DNA from: SIG437 sp045576235
GTDB lineage: Bacteria > Bacillota > Clostridia > UBA1381 > UBA9506
Direction of reading: 5' to 3'
Length of the DNA stretch: 64,000 nucleotides
Assembly: GCA_045576235.1 (NCBI GenBank)
Contig: JAZNGA010000004.1
Span: 7,041-71,040 of the forward strand
Part shown: one piece after another, positions 8,246-16,271 of the stretch
How the letters are laid out: every line of letters starts with the position of its first letter
Position numbering within the stretch: the first letter of the stretch is position 1
The notes under the pieces: model-generated
What the model was told of the DNA's origin: nothing
Databases searched by the model: none
The model's input: the letters and a program-made list of their open reading frames with translations, nothing else
Translations under genes and position numbers: made by a program

Positions 8246-10561
8246 ATGAAAAAACTCAGTGCAATTTTGCTCGTTCTCTGCATGATGATGTCAATGGTAA
8301 CAGCAGTTCCGACATTTGCAGAAGAAGTGACAACTTTGACCGTTGAGGCGGAGACCTCAGAATTGATTAAGGGCTTTAAAGACAATAGCGAAGCAGAAAC
8401 TCCTGCTATCGAGGTCATAGGAAGCACTTATGCAAGAATAAGACAGGGCGGAGAATGGATTTCCTATGACATTTCATCGCTTGCAGCAGGAACCTACAGC
8501 GTTTCTGTCACATGGAGAAACGCCTATGCAAAAACGAAATATGATGCAGGGCTTGACTTCATCGTTGACGGTGAGCTTGAATTAAGAAGCTACACAGCAG
8601 TTGCAAGCACAGCTGTTGAAGAAAACAAGCTCATAGGAAGCATTTATGTTCCCGAAGGAGCAGAAGAGCTGAAGATTAAGAATCACGGTTTTGCAACTGT
8701 TGACCTCGATGTCTTCACTTTGACCTTCTTAGGTGTTAAGGACACATCTTCAAAAATCAGAATTTATGCTCAGAATGCAACTTCAGTTAATGATGTGACA
8801 GGTGTATACAGCACATATGCTCTCGGCACAGATTATTATGACTACAGATGTAAGGCTTATGATAAGTCTAAATTCACAGTGGAATGTGACCACGAATGTG
8901 CAGTCTATGCAGAAGGCCTTGGCTGGCACTATCCGTTTGAAAATGTAAATGTGACTGTTGAAGACCATGTGATAATGCACGGAGGAAACTGGGTGAGATA
9001 TGACATTTCAGACTTTAAGCCCGGTTATTATGATTTGACAATGCACATAGCGGGAGCAAGAAACACATCTGCAGCAACAATCCGCATAGATGAAGAGACC
9101 GTTGTGTCAGACTTTGCCCTGACGGCTGTTGGTGTGGAAGAGAGCGACAAGTCCACTTTCGGCACGGCATATGATGCTGAACTTGGCGTAATCTACATTC
9201 CTGAAGATGCAACATATATGTATATTGAAAACAAAGGCGGAATAGCTTTCAAACCTTCATATATTGATTTTGAGCGCCTTAATATGATGGTGATTGACAA
9301 AGACACAGAATGTGTTTCTTTTGACGCTCACGATGAAGATTTAGAAGAGCCATTGGTTGATGGTGACTATGTTATCTATGAGCCAAGTGGTGAATGGATT
9401 TCTTATGACATTTCATCACTTGAAGCAGGAACATATGAAGTTGAAGTTGACTATGTGTCAGAAGTTAAAGAAGCAAGAAAAATGAGAGGTCTTGATTTTG
9501 TCGTTGACGGAAATCTTGAATTAAGGTCATATTTAGCTCAGAAGACAACATCTTCCAAAGCAGAAGTCGGAAAGATTTATCTCCCTGAAGGAGCAGAGGA
9601 ATTAAAGATTAAAAACCACGGTTTCTATCAGATTAAGGTGAAAAGCGTTTCGTTAAAATATGTCGGCGAAGAAGACACATCAGAAAACATCACAATTTCA
9701 GCTCAGAATGCAACATCAAGCTACATTGATGGCGCAGCTAAGAGCATTCTCTTAGAAGATTATTTTGACAACTCATGTAAATCTGAAGCTGTAGCAAAAA
9801 AACAAGATCAAGCATCTACAGCGCATTTAGAAGGAGGTGCAACATGCTACCACTTTCCTTTCACAAACACTGCTGTAGCATCGGGAGAATATGTTCAGCA
9901 CAATCCTGGTGAATGGACGAGATATGACATCTCTGATTTAAAACCGGGAACATATCAGGTTGAAGCAAATATGTATGCTATAGACCGCGGAGAAGAGGCT
10001 TCTGTTGCAGAGCTCAGAATAGGTGACGTGACAAGTGAAGTTATCGCAAGCTCCGTTGTTCCTATCGTTTATGATGAAGCTGCAGCGGCTTATCAATGGT
10101 CAGATGTAACAATCGGTTTAATCGATATCTCAGACGAGGATGAATATTTAATCCTTAAATGTAATGATGATGGAGACTACTATCAGGTTAAGACTTTGAC
10201 ATTCACAGAATACATCCCTGATGAAACAAATGTTTCTTATTCATCAGATGCAGAAGGTGCAAATACAATCGACAGTCTTGATGGCTTGGATGAGGCTTAT
10301 GTGAATGTGAATCTTTTAAGACCGAGCAAGCCTGAGGCAATTGCCGAGACAATCGTCGTTGCATTATATGACGGTTCAAAGCTTGAAAGCATCATTAAGG
10401 TAACTCCTGTGACAGTTGGATATGAGTTTAGTGAAACATATGAAGTGACAGGACTTTCCGATTTGACAGAGCCGACGATTAAAGTGTTTGTCTGGGATAG
10501 CTTAACAGGCATGGATCCTGTCATCAGCAATGCATCAATCTCAATCAGCTATGAATCATAA
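8246..10561 (+). CDS. Secreted repeat protein with carbohydrate-binding-like modules
   Basis: A 771-residue exported protein. Signal peptide at residues 1-27 (MKKLSAILLVLCMMMSM...FAEE); the ATG was chosen because it begins this peptide behind AGGAGAG. Four jelly-roll-like modules follow in an A-B-A-B order. The A modules share GEWISYDISSL, a GLDF(I/V)VDG stretch and PEGAEELKIKNHG. The B modules share W(V/T)RYDISD(F/L)KPG. These resemble CBM6/CBM35-like modules. The C-terminal domain (about 665-765, IVVALYDGSK...KVFVWDSLTGMDPVIS) is of a type common at the ends of clostridial surface proteins. No SLH domain or sortase signal is seen. Probably surface glycan binding. Coding sequence appears to continue in frame after the stop. 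Confidence 0.75.
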   Translation: MKKLSAILLVLCMMMSMVTAVPTFAEEVTTLTVEAETSELIKGFKDNSEAETPAIEVIGSTYARIRQGGEWISYDISSLAAGTYSVSVTWRNAYAKTKYDAGLDFIVDGELELRSYTAVASTAVEENKLIGSIYVPEGAEELKIKNHGFATVDLDVFTLTFLGVKDTSSKIRIYAQNATSVNDVTGVYSTYALGTDYYDYRCKAYDKSKFTVECDHECAVYAEGLGWHYPFENVNVTVEDHVIMHGGNWVRYDISDFKPGYYDLTMHIAGARNTSAATIRIDEETVVSDFALTAVGVEESDKSTFGTAYDAELGVIYIPEDATYMYIENKGGIAFKPSYIDFERLNMMVIDKDTECVSFDAHDEDLEEPLVDGDYVIYEPSGEWISYDISSLEAGTYEVEVDYVSEVKEARKMRGLDFVVDGNLELRSYLAQKTTSSKAEVGKIYLPEGAEELKIKNHGFYQIKVKSVSLKYVGEEDTSENITISAQNATSSYIDGAAKSILLEDYFDNSCKSEAVAKKQDQASTAHLEGGATCYHFPFTNTAVASGEYVQHNPGEWTRYDISDLKPGTYQVEANMYAIDRGEEASVAELRIGDVTSEVIASSVVPIVYDEAAAAYQWSDVTIGLIDISDEDEYLILKCNDDGDYYQVKTLTFTEYIPDETNVSYSSDAEGANTIDSLDGLDEAYVNVNLLRPSKPEAIAETIVVALYDGSKLESIIKVTPVTVGYEFSETYEVTGLSDLTEPTIKVFVWDSLTGMDPVISNASISISYES

Positions 10562-10672
10562 TATTTAGGAGAAGGTTTCTCAAGACTTAACTTAAAAGAC
10601 ACTTCATTCAAAGCAGGGACAGTCGAAATTGTGTTTGCTGACGGAAGTGCACTTAAGTTTGTTGTTAAATAA
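10562..10672 (+). pseudogene. In-frame coding continuation past the stop codon
   Basis: Directly after the TAA at 10559-10561 the same frame stays open for 36 codons to a second TAA at 10670-10672. It encodes a strand-like segment (YLGEGFSRLNLKD, then AGTVEIVFADGSALKFVVK) that resembles the C-terminal tails of secreted beta-rich proteins. It has no start codon or ribosome site. The best reading is that the gene once ended at 10672 and gained a nonsense change. A sequencing error, or an unrelated remnant, cannot be excluded. Confidence 0.55.
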
Positions 10673-10691
10673 ACAGTTTTAATTAAATAAT

Positions 10692-10732
10692 AAAAACGCA
10701 TCAGTGTTTCAAATGCTGATGCGTTTTTTGTT
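10692..10732 (+). terminator. Terminator after the carbohydrate-binding-like gene
   Basis: Stem AACGCATCAG/CTGATGCGTT followed by TTTTTG. It lies after the second stop at 10672, which supports 10672 as the ancestral gene end. Confidence 0.85.
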
Positions 10733-10817
10733 TTAAGCTCTGAATAAGAAAAGGTATAATATGGTTTGTTTTGAGAAAAATAAGCTATATTATATTTTTT
10801 TTATTGGAAGTGATGAA

Positions 10818-11834
10818 ATGGATAAACGAAAAGGAAGGCAGACAGTTTTTTTTAAAGAGCCGCCGATAATCATGGCTACGGGAACCGTTGCAGGAAAAAA
10901 AGAGGGGGAAGGTCCAATCGGAAAATATTTTGACCTTTTGACAGACGATGTGCTTTTTAACGAAAAAACATGGGAAAAGGCTGAAAGTAAGTTTGTTAAA
11001 ACTGCCGTTTCGACTGCAATTAAGAAAGCACAGCTGAAAGCAGAAGACATCGACTATCTGCTCGGCGGCGATTTAATTAATCAATGCACGGGAACAACAT
11101 ATGGCATCAGAGATTTTGCCATTCCATATTTTGGGCTTTATGGGGCTTGCTCAACAATGGCGCTTTCGATGTCGCTTGCGGCAATGTGCATAGACGGCGG
11201 CTTTGCTGAACGCTGCGCCGCTGTGACATCGAGCCATTTTTGTTCTGCTGAAAAGCAGTTTCGCTTCCCTCTTGAATATGGCGGGCAGAGACCGCCTTCA
11301 AGCCAGTGGACCGTGACGGGTTCTGCCTGCGCAATTTTAGAGAAAGGAGATGCCATGTGCGAAGGCGTGAAGATTGAGGGAATCACGACGGGCAAAATTG
11401 TTGATATGGGCATCACAGATGCAAACAGCATGGGAGCGGCAATGGCGCCTGCTGCAGCAGACACTTTAATTACGCATTTTAAAGAAACGGGAAGAAAACC
11501 GTCTGATTATGATATTATTTTGAGCGGAGATTTGGGGAAGGTTGGAAAATATATTGTGATTGACATGGCGGGGGAGGCGGGATTTGACCTGTCTCAAAAC
11601 TATAATGACTGCGGACTGATTATTTTTGACGGAGACAGTCAGGACACCCATTCGGGCGGAAGCGGATGTGCTTGTGCGGGGCTTACTTTTTGCGGATATA
11701 TCTATAAACTCCTTCGTGAAAAGAACATCAAAAATGTGCTTTTTATGGCAACGGGAGCGCTCCAGAGCACTCTTTCCATTCAGCAGGGGGAGAGCATTCC
11801 CGGAATCGCTCATGCGCTTGCAATATGGGCTTAA
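10818..11834 (+). CDS. spoVAD: Stage V sporulation protein AD
   Basis: A 338-residue thiolase-fold protein, the usual SpoVAD length. SpoVAD binds dipicolinic acid and is part of the SpoVA channel that loads it into the developing spore (family knowledge). Recognisable segments are VFFKEPPIIMATGTVAGKKE at the N-terminus, LLGGDLINQCTGTTYGIRD, YGACSTMA, SSHFCSAEKQFRFPLEYGGQ and the C-terminal GCACAG. The ATG at 10818 follows GGAAG at 10806-10810; longer upstream starts add an unrelated extension. The usual partners spoVAC and spoVAE are not adjacent. A pyr promoter begins six bases after the stop. Confidence 0.95.
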   Translation: MDKRKGRQTVFFKEPPIIMATGTVAGKKEGEGPIGKYFDLLTDDVLFNEKTWEKAESKFVKTAVSTAIKKAQLKAEDIDYLLGGDLINQCTGTTYGIRDFAIPYFGLYGACSTMALSMSLAAMCIDGGFAERCAAVTSSHFCSAEKQFRFPLEYGGQRPPSSQWTVTGSACAILEKGDAMCEGVKIEGITTGKIVDMGITDANSMGAAMAPAAADTLITHFKETGRKPSDYDIILSGDLGKVGKYIVIDMAGEAGFDLSQNYNDCGLIIFDGDSQDTHSGGSGCACAGLTFCGYIYKLLREKNIKNVLFMATGALQSTLSIQQGESIPGIAHALAIWA

Positions 11835-11839
11835 AAATC

Positions 11840-11868
11840 TTGACAATCCTTCCCTGATATTATATAAT
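11840..11868 (+). promoter_or_regulatory. Perfect consensus promoter for the pyr operon
   Basis: TTGACA at 11840-11845, a 17-nt spacer and TATAAT at 11863-11868. Transcription would start near 11875, leaving only about 24 nt before the pyrC start, too short for a PyrR-type attenuator. Confidence 0.8.
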
Positions 11869-11898
11869 ATATCTGATAATTATGTGGAGGATTGAATC

Positions 11899-13167
11899 AT
11901 GAAGATTTTGTTAAAAGGCGGAAATGTTTATGAAAACGGCTCTTTTTCAAAAAAAGATGTTGCCGTTTCAGAAGGCTTCGTTTCAGAAATTTCTTCAAGC
12001 ATTTCAGCCGATGATTTTGATATTGTTTTCGATGTTTCAGATAAATCAATTTTACCGGGTTTCGTCGATGTTCATGTTCATCTGCGTGAGCCCGGTTTTT
12101 CATATAAGGAAACGATTGAGACGGGAACTTTGGCTGCGGCAAGGGGAGGCTATAGCGCAGTTTGCTCCATGCCTAACTTAAATCCTGCACCTGACAGCGT
12201 CGAAAACATTATGGTTCAGAAGAAGATGATTGACGATAGCGCTAAAGTCAGGGTTTATCCTTATGCCGCAATCACGGTTGGAAGAAAAGGCAGAGGAGAG
12301 CTTGCCGACATGGAAAGCTTATCAGAGCACGCTATCGGCTTTTCTGATGACGGAACAGGCGTTCAGACAGAGGAGCTCATGGAAGAAGCTATGAAAAAAG
12401 CGGCTTCGCTCGGGAAAATAATTGCGGCTCATTGTGAAGATGAAAGCCTTCTTTTCGGAGGATATATTCACGATGGGGAGTATGCTAAGGCTCATGGACA
12501 TAAAGGAATTTCATCAGAAAGCGAATGGGCTCAGGTGAGGCGCGACATCGCCCTTGCGAAAAAAACAGGCGTGAAATATCATGTGTGCCACATTTCAGCT
12601 AAAGAAACTGTTGACTTAATCAGGCAGGCAAAAGCAGACGGCGTTGACATCACATGCGAGACAGCACCGCACTATCTCATTTTCAGCGACGACGACTTAA
12701 AAGAATCGGGAGCGTTTAAAATGAATCCTCCCATTCGTTCGAAAAGCGACAGAGAAGCGCTTATTGAAGGAATAAAAGACGGAACGATTGACATGATTGC
12801 GACAGACCACGCGCCTCACTCAAAAGAGGAAAAAGCAAAGGGTTTGGAAAAAAGCGTGATGGGGATTGTTGGTTTGGAGACTGCATTCAGCGCACTATAT
12901 ACTCATTTTGTGGAAAAGGGAATTATCACACTTTCTCGTCTTGTTGAATTAATGAGCATAAATCCTGCAAAGAGATTTGGAATAGAAAATGAGCTAAGCG
13001 TCGGAAAAAAAGCAAACTTTGCAGTCATTGACACAGATGCCCAGTTTGTTGTTAAGTCTGCAGCGTTCCTTTCAAAAGGAAAAAGCACTCCGTTTGAGGG
13101 CATGAGTCTTAAGGGAGAGAGCATCTTAACCTTTGCAGACGGAAAAATCGCATGGAGGAAAAAATAA
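11899..13167 (+). CDS. pyrC: Dihydroorotase
   Basis: A 422-residue class I dihydroorotase, which closes N-carbamoyl-aspartate to dihydroorotate in de novo pyrimidine synthesis. The metal-binding HVHLREPG motif is near residue 58, with the cyclic amidohydrolase markers MPNLNPAPDS, AAHCEDES, YHVCHISAKE, CETAPHYL and ATDHAPHS. The start has a GGAGG ribosome site. It is first in the operon pyrC-pyrK-pyrD-pyrF. The TAA stop overlaps the pyrK ATG by one base, and the pyrK ribosome site lies inside the 3' end of pyrC, which suggests translational coupling. Confidence 0.96.
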   Translation: MKILLKGGNVYENGSFSKKDVAVSEGFVSEISSSISADDFDIVFDVSDKSILPGFVDVHVHLREPGFSYKETIETGTLAAARGGYSAVCSMPNLNPAPDSVENIMVQKKMIDDSAKVRVYPYAAITVGRKGRGELADMESLSEHAIGFSDDGTGVQTEELMEEAMKKAASLGKIIAAHCEDESLLFGGYIHDGEYAKAHGHKGISSESEWAQVRRDIALAKKTGVKYHVCHISAKETVDLIRQAKADGVDITCETAPHYLIFSDDDLKESGAFKMNPPIRSKSDREALIEGIKDGTIDMIATDHAPHSKEEKAKGLEKSVMGIVGLETAFSALYTHFVEKGIITLSRLVELMSINPAKRFGIENELSVGKKANFAVIDTDAQFVVKSAAFLSKGKSTPFEGMSLKGESILTFADGKIAWRKK

Positions 13168-13904
13168 TGTATAAAATGAATATTTACAGCGTTCTGTCAA
13201 ATGAAAAGCTGACAGAGACTACATATAAGATGGTTTTAGAGGGCGACACAGGGTATATCACAGCGACAGGTCAGTTTATCAACATTTTAATTGACGGGCT
13301 TTTTTTAAGGCGCCCGATTTCCGTTTGTGATTATGATGATAAAACCATAACAATCATCTATAAGGTTGTCGGAAAAGGAACGAAAGTTTTATCTGAGGCA
13401 GAAAAAGGCGATAAATTTGACATTTTAACAGGCCTCGGCAATGGCTACACGATTTATGATAATGTCAAAGCGCCGCTTCTTTTAGGCGGCGGTGTTGGTG
13501 TTCCTCCGCTTTATGGCCTTGCAAAAGAGCTGATAAAAAAAGGGTTAAAACCCAAAGTGATTTTAGGCTTTAACACAGAAAACGAAATTTTCTATGCAGA
13601 TGAATTTGAAAAGCTTGGCTGTGAGGTTTTTATCGCAACTGCTGACGGAAGTGTCGGCACAAAAGGGTTTGTTACAGATGTTTTGGAAAAGATAGGGGAA
13701 TTTGACTATTTTTATTCCTGCGGACCGCTCCCGATGCTGAAAGCTATCTATAGCGCAACTGATAAAGACGGAGAGTTTAGCTTTGAAGAGCGCATGGGAT
13801 GCGGCTTTGGCGCTTGCATGGGATGTTCGTGCGAAACAAAATATGGAGCGAAGCGAATTTGCAAAGACGGACCTGTTTTGAAAAAGGAGGAAATCATATG
13901 GTAG
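13167..13904 (+). CDS. pyrK: Dihydroorotate dehydrogenase electron transfer subunit
   Basis: A 245-residue iron-sulfur flavoprotein that passes electrons from PyrD to NAD+ in the class 1B enzyme. The FAD-binding RRPISVCDYDD is near residue 51, the nucleotide-binding GGGVGVPPLYGLAKEL near 109, and the C-terminal [2Fe-2S] ligands are in CGFGACMGCSC and a later RICKDGP. The start at 13167 was chosen because GGAGG lies 8 bases upstream; an in-frame ATG at 13152 would place that ribosome site inside the gene. The end overlaps the pyrD start by 7 bases. Confidence 0.95.
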   Translation: MYKMNIYSVLSNEKLTETTYKMVLEGDTGYITATGQFINILIDGLFLRRPISVCDYDDKTITIIYKVVGKGTKVLSEAEKGDKFDILTGLGNGYTIYDNVKAPLLLGGGVGVPPLYGLAKELIKKGLKPKVILGFNTENEIFYADEFEKLGCEVFIATADGSVGTKGFVTDVLEKIGEFDYFYSCGPLPMLKAIYSATDKDGEFSFEERMGCGFGACMGCSCETKYGAKRICKDGPVLKKEEIIW

Positions 13905-14797
13905 ACACAAGCACCGTTTTAAGCGGAATAAAACTTGATAATCCTGTCATTCCTGCGAGCGGAACTTTTGGCTTTGGAACGGAATTTAACGACTTTTATG
14001 ATATTAACATTTTGGGAAGCTTTTCCTTTAAAGGAACGACAAAGGAGCCGAGATTCGGAAATCCGACGCCGAGGATTGCAGAATGTACGGCTGGGCTCAT
14101 AAACAGCGTGGGGTTGCAGAATCCGGGGATTGAGGCAGTTATAAATGAGGAGCTTCCAAAGCTTTTCAAGATTTTTAAAAAGCCTGTCATAGCCAACATA
14201 AGTGGCTTTTCAATTGATGAATATGTCTATTGCTGTGAAAAAATTGATAAGGTTGATGGCGTCGGAATAATTGAGGTCAATATCAGCTGCCCCAATGTGC
14301 GACATGGCGGTCTGGCTTTCGGGCAGACACCGGAGAGCGCTGCGGAGGTTACAAAAGCTGTTAAAGAGGTCACAACAAAGCCTGTTTACATAAAATTGAG
14401 CCCCAATGTGACGGACATTGTTTCCATAGCTAAGGCCTGCGAGGAGGCAGGAGCAGATGGTCTCAGCCTCATTAACACGCTTTTGGGTATGAGAATTGAT
14501 TTAAAAACAAAAAAGCCCGTCATAGCAAATGTTATGGGAGGTTTTTCGGGACCTGCTGTGTTCCCCGTCGCGCTTCGCATGGTTTATCAGGTGGCTCACA
14601 GCGTCAACATTCCCGTTATCGGAATCGGCGGCGTGACTTCTGCAGCTGATGTCATAGAAATGATGATGGCAGGTGCTAAAGCTGTTCAGGTTGGTGCGGC
14701 AAATCTCGTTAATCCTTATGCGTGTAAGGAAATCATAGAGGAGTTGCCGATTTTGATGGAAAAACTTGGTTTGAAGGATTTGAATTTTAATTTATAA
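13898..14797 (+). CDS. pyrD: Dihydroorotate dehydrogenase, catalytic subunit (class 1B)
   Basis: A 299-residue FMN enzyme oxidising dihydroorotate to orotate, partner of PyrK. Visible markers are the N-terminal NPVIPASGTFGFG, NSVGLQNPG, the active-site segment NISCPNVRHGG with the catalytic cysteine typical of class 1 enzymes, INTLLGMRID and the FMN-phosphate loop GIGGVTSAADV. The ATG at 13898 follows AAGGAGG; a longer upstream frame reads through pyrK in another frame and is rejected. The PyrK partner makes this the NAD-linked form found in Gram-positive anaerobes. Confidence 0.96.
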   Translation: MVDTSTVLSGIKLDNPVIPASGTFGFGTEFNDFYDINILGSFSFKGTTKEPRFGNPTPRIAECTAGLINSVGLQNPGIEAVINEELPKLFKIFKKPVIANISGFSIDEYVYCCEKIDKVDGVGIIEVNISCPNVRHGGLAFGQTPESAAEVTKAVKEVTTKPVYIKLSPNVTDIVSIAKACEEAGADGLSLINTLLGMRIDLKTKKPVIANVMGGFSGPAVFPVALRMVYQVAHSVNIPVIGIGGVTSAADVIEMMMAGAKAVQVGAANLVNPYACKEIIEELPILMEKLGLKDLNFNL

Positions 14798-14817
14798 AGA
14801 GAAAGGAAAATGTTAAA

Positions 14818-15516
14818 ATGGGTAAGGATGTTATTATTGCTCTTGATTTTAAGAGCGCAAGTGATGTGTTTAATTTTCTTGATAATTTCGATGAGGAAAA
14901 GCCATATGTGAAAATCGGAATGGAGCTTTTCTATGCGGAAGGTCCTCAAATAGTTAAAGAGATTAAAAAAAGAGGTCATAAAATATTTTTGGATTTGAAG
15001 CTTCACGACATTCCAAACACTGTTAAAAAAGCTATGGCAAGCCTTATGCGTCTTGATGTTGACATGGTTAATCTCCACGCCGCAGGAACTATTGATATGA
15101 TGAAAGCGGCTTTAGAAGGATTAACAAGACCTGACGGGACTCGCCCCATTCTTTTAGCCGTGACGCAGCTCACATCGACAAGTGAAGAGCGTATGCAAAA
15201 AGAGCTTTTAATTAATAGCTCAATCGCCGACACAGTTGTTCACTATGCTAAAAATGCAAAAGAGGCAGGCTTAGAGGGCGTTGTTTGCTCACCGCTTGAG
15301 GCAGAGCTTGTTAAAAAAGCGTGCGGAAAAGAGTTCTTCACCGTGACTCCCGGCATAAGATTTGAGTCAAATGATGTGGGAGACCAAGTCAGAATCACAA
15401 CACCTGCCAAGGCTAAAGAGATTGGCTCTGACTACATTGTTGTCGGAAGACCGATAACTGCAGCTGCTGACCCGAAAGCGGCATATGAGCAATGTGTTAA
15501 GGATTTTTGTGACTGA
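14818..15516 (+). CDS. pyrF: Orotidine 5'-phosphate decarboxylase
   Basis: A 232-residue TIM-barrel enzyme converting OMP to UMP, the last step of the pathway. The N-terminal IIALDFKSA and the catalytic LDLKLHDIPNTV, with its Asp-Lys pair, identify the family, along with the phosphate-binding VTPGIRF and VVGRPIT. An AGAAAGGAAA ribosome site precedes the ATG. It lies 20 bases after pyrD. Neither pyrB nor pyrE, needed for a full pathway, is in this window. Confidence 0.96.
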   Translation: MGKDVIIALDFKSASDVFNFLDNFDEEKPYVKIGMELFYAEGPQIVKEIKKRGHKIFLDLKLHDIPNTVKKAMASLMRLDVDMVNLHAAGTIDMMKAALEGLTRPDGTRPILLAVTQLTSTSEERMQKELLINSSIADTVVHYAKNAKEAGLEGVVCSPLEAELVKKACGKEFFTVTPGIRFESNDVGDQVRITTPAKAKEIGSDYIVVGRPITAAADPKAAYEQCVKDFCD

Positions 15517-15527
15517 CGGGGGATTTT

Positions 15528-16175
15528 ATGACTAAAACTAAAATATATGGAGTTCAGACATTAGGAGAAGAAATTGCAAATGCTGTTTCCCACGGAGTCG
15601 GAGCGCTTTTAGGAGTGGTGGGAACAGTTGTTTTAATTGTTGTGGCGGCGCTCGAATCAGGCGCGCTCGGCATCGTTTCTGCCGCAATTTATGGATTTTC
15701 TTTAATTGAGCTTCACACGATGTCAACGCTCTATCATTCGCTTACAAACGAGAAGGCAAAAAATGTTTTTCAGATTTTGGACCATTGTTCAATTTTTCTG
15801 CTGATACTCGGAACATACACGCCCATTTCACTTCTTATGATTGGCGGCACCTGCGGAATATGGCTTTTTGTGTTTAACCTCATTCTCACTGTGGTTGGGA
15901 TTGTTTTAAACTCAATCAATATGAAAAAATGGCATAAGCTTTCGATGGTTTTTTATCTATTGATGGGCTGGTCGATTGTGGCTGTCTGGAAATTTATTCC
16001 GCCTGTTTCACCTTTTGGCGCGGGTTTGGTTGCGGCCGGTGGAATAGCCTACACGGTCGGAATCGTGTTCTACAGAATGAAGAAGTGGAAATTTATGCAT
16101 TTCATATGGCATTTGTTTGTTTTAATCGGAAGTGTTCTTCATTATTTCTTTGTTTTGTTCTATGTTTATCTATAA
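15528..16175 (+). CDS. Hemolysin III family membrane protein (PAQR fold)
   Basis: A 215-residue integral membrane protein with about seven transmembrane segments, belonging to the YqfA/TrhA hemolysin III family related to eukaryotic PAQR receptors. Family markers are EEIANAVSHGVGALLG at the N-terminus, the segment SALYHS-like STLYHSLTNEKAK near residue 66, LDHCSIFLLILGTYTP, and a C-terminal HFIWHLFVLIGSVLHY with the His residues that coordinate metal in PAQR proteins. It is 11 bases after pyrF and probably cotranscribed with it. The name hemolysin is historical; the bacterial role may be in membrane lipid or fluidity homeostasis. Confidence 0.9.
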   Translation: MTKTKIYGVQTLGEEIANAVSHGVGALLGVVGTVVLIVVAALESGALGIVSAAIYGFSLIELHTMSTLYHSLTNEKAKNVFQILDHCSIFLLILGTYTPISLLMIGGTCGIWLFVFNLILTVVGIVLNSINMKKWHKLSMVFYLLMGWSIVAVWKFIPPVSPFGAGLVAAGGIAYTVGIVFYRMKKWKFMHFIWHLFVLIGSVLHYFFVLFYVYL

Positions 16176-16180
16176 TAGTA

Positions 16181-16215
16181 AAATAGCTGTAGCAAATTTG
16201 CTACAGCTATTTTTT
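16181..16215. terminator. Bidirectional terminator between hemolysin III gene and hydF
   Basis: A perfect palindrome centred near 16197 (AATAGCTGTAGCAAA and its complement) ends in TTTTTT on the plus strand and TTTTA on the minus strand. It would stop both the pyr operon and the convergent hyd operon. Confidence 0.85.
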
Positions 16216-16249
16216 GCGAAGTTGAGTGGTTGAAGTTTACTGTCTGTGC
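16216..16249 (+). repeat. Copy 1 of a 34-bp dispersed repeat
   Basis: This sequence matches the minus strand of 36068-36101 at about 80 percent of positions, including an identical run TGAAGTTTACTGT. Both copies are intergenic, just past a gene end and near a terminator. Confidence 0.5.
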
Positions 16250-16271
16250 TATTATCTACAGCCCCTTTTTA

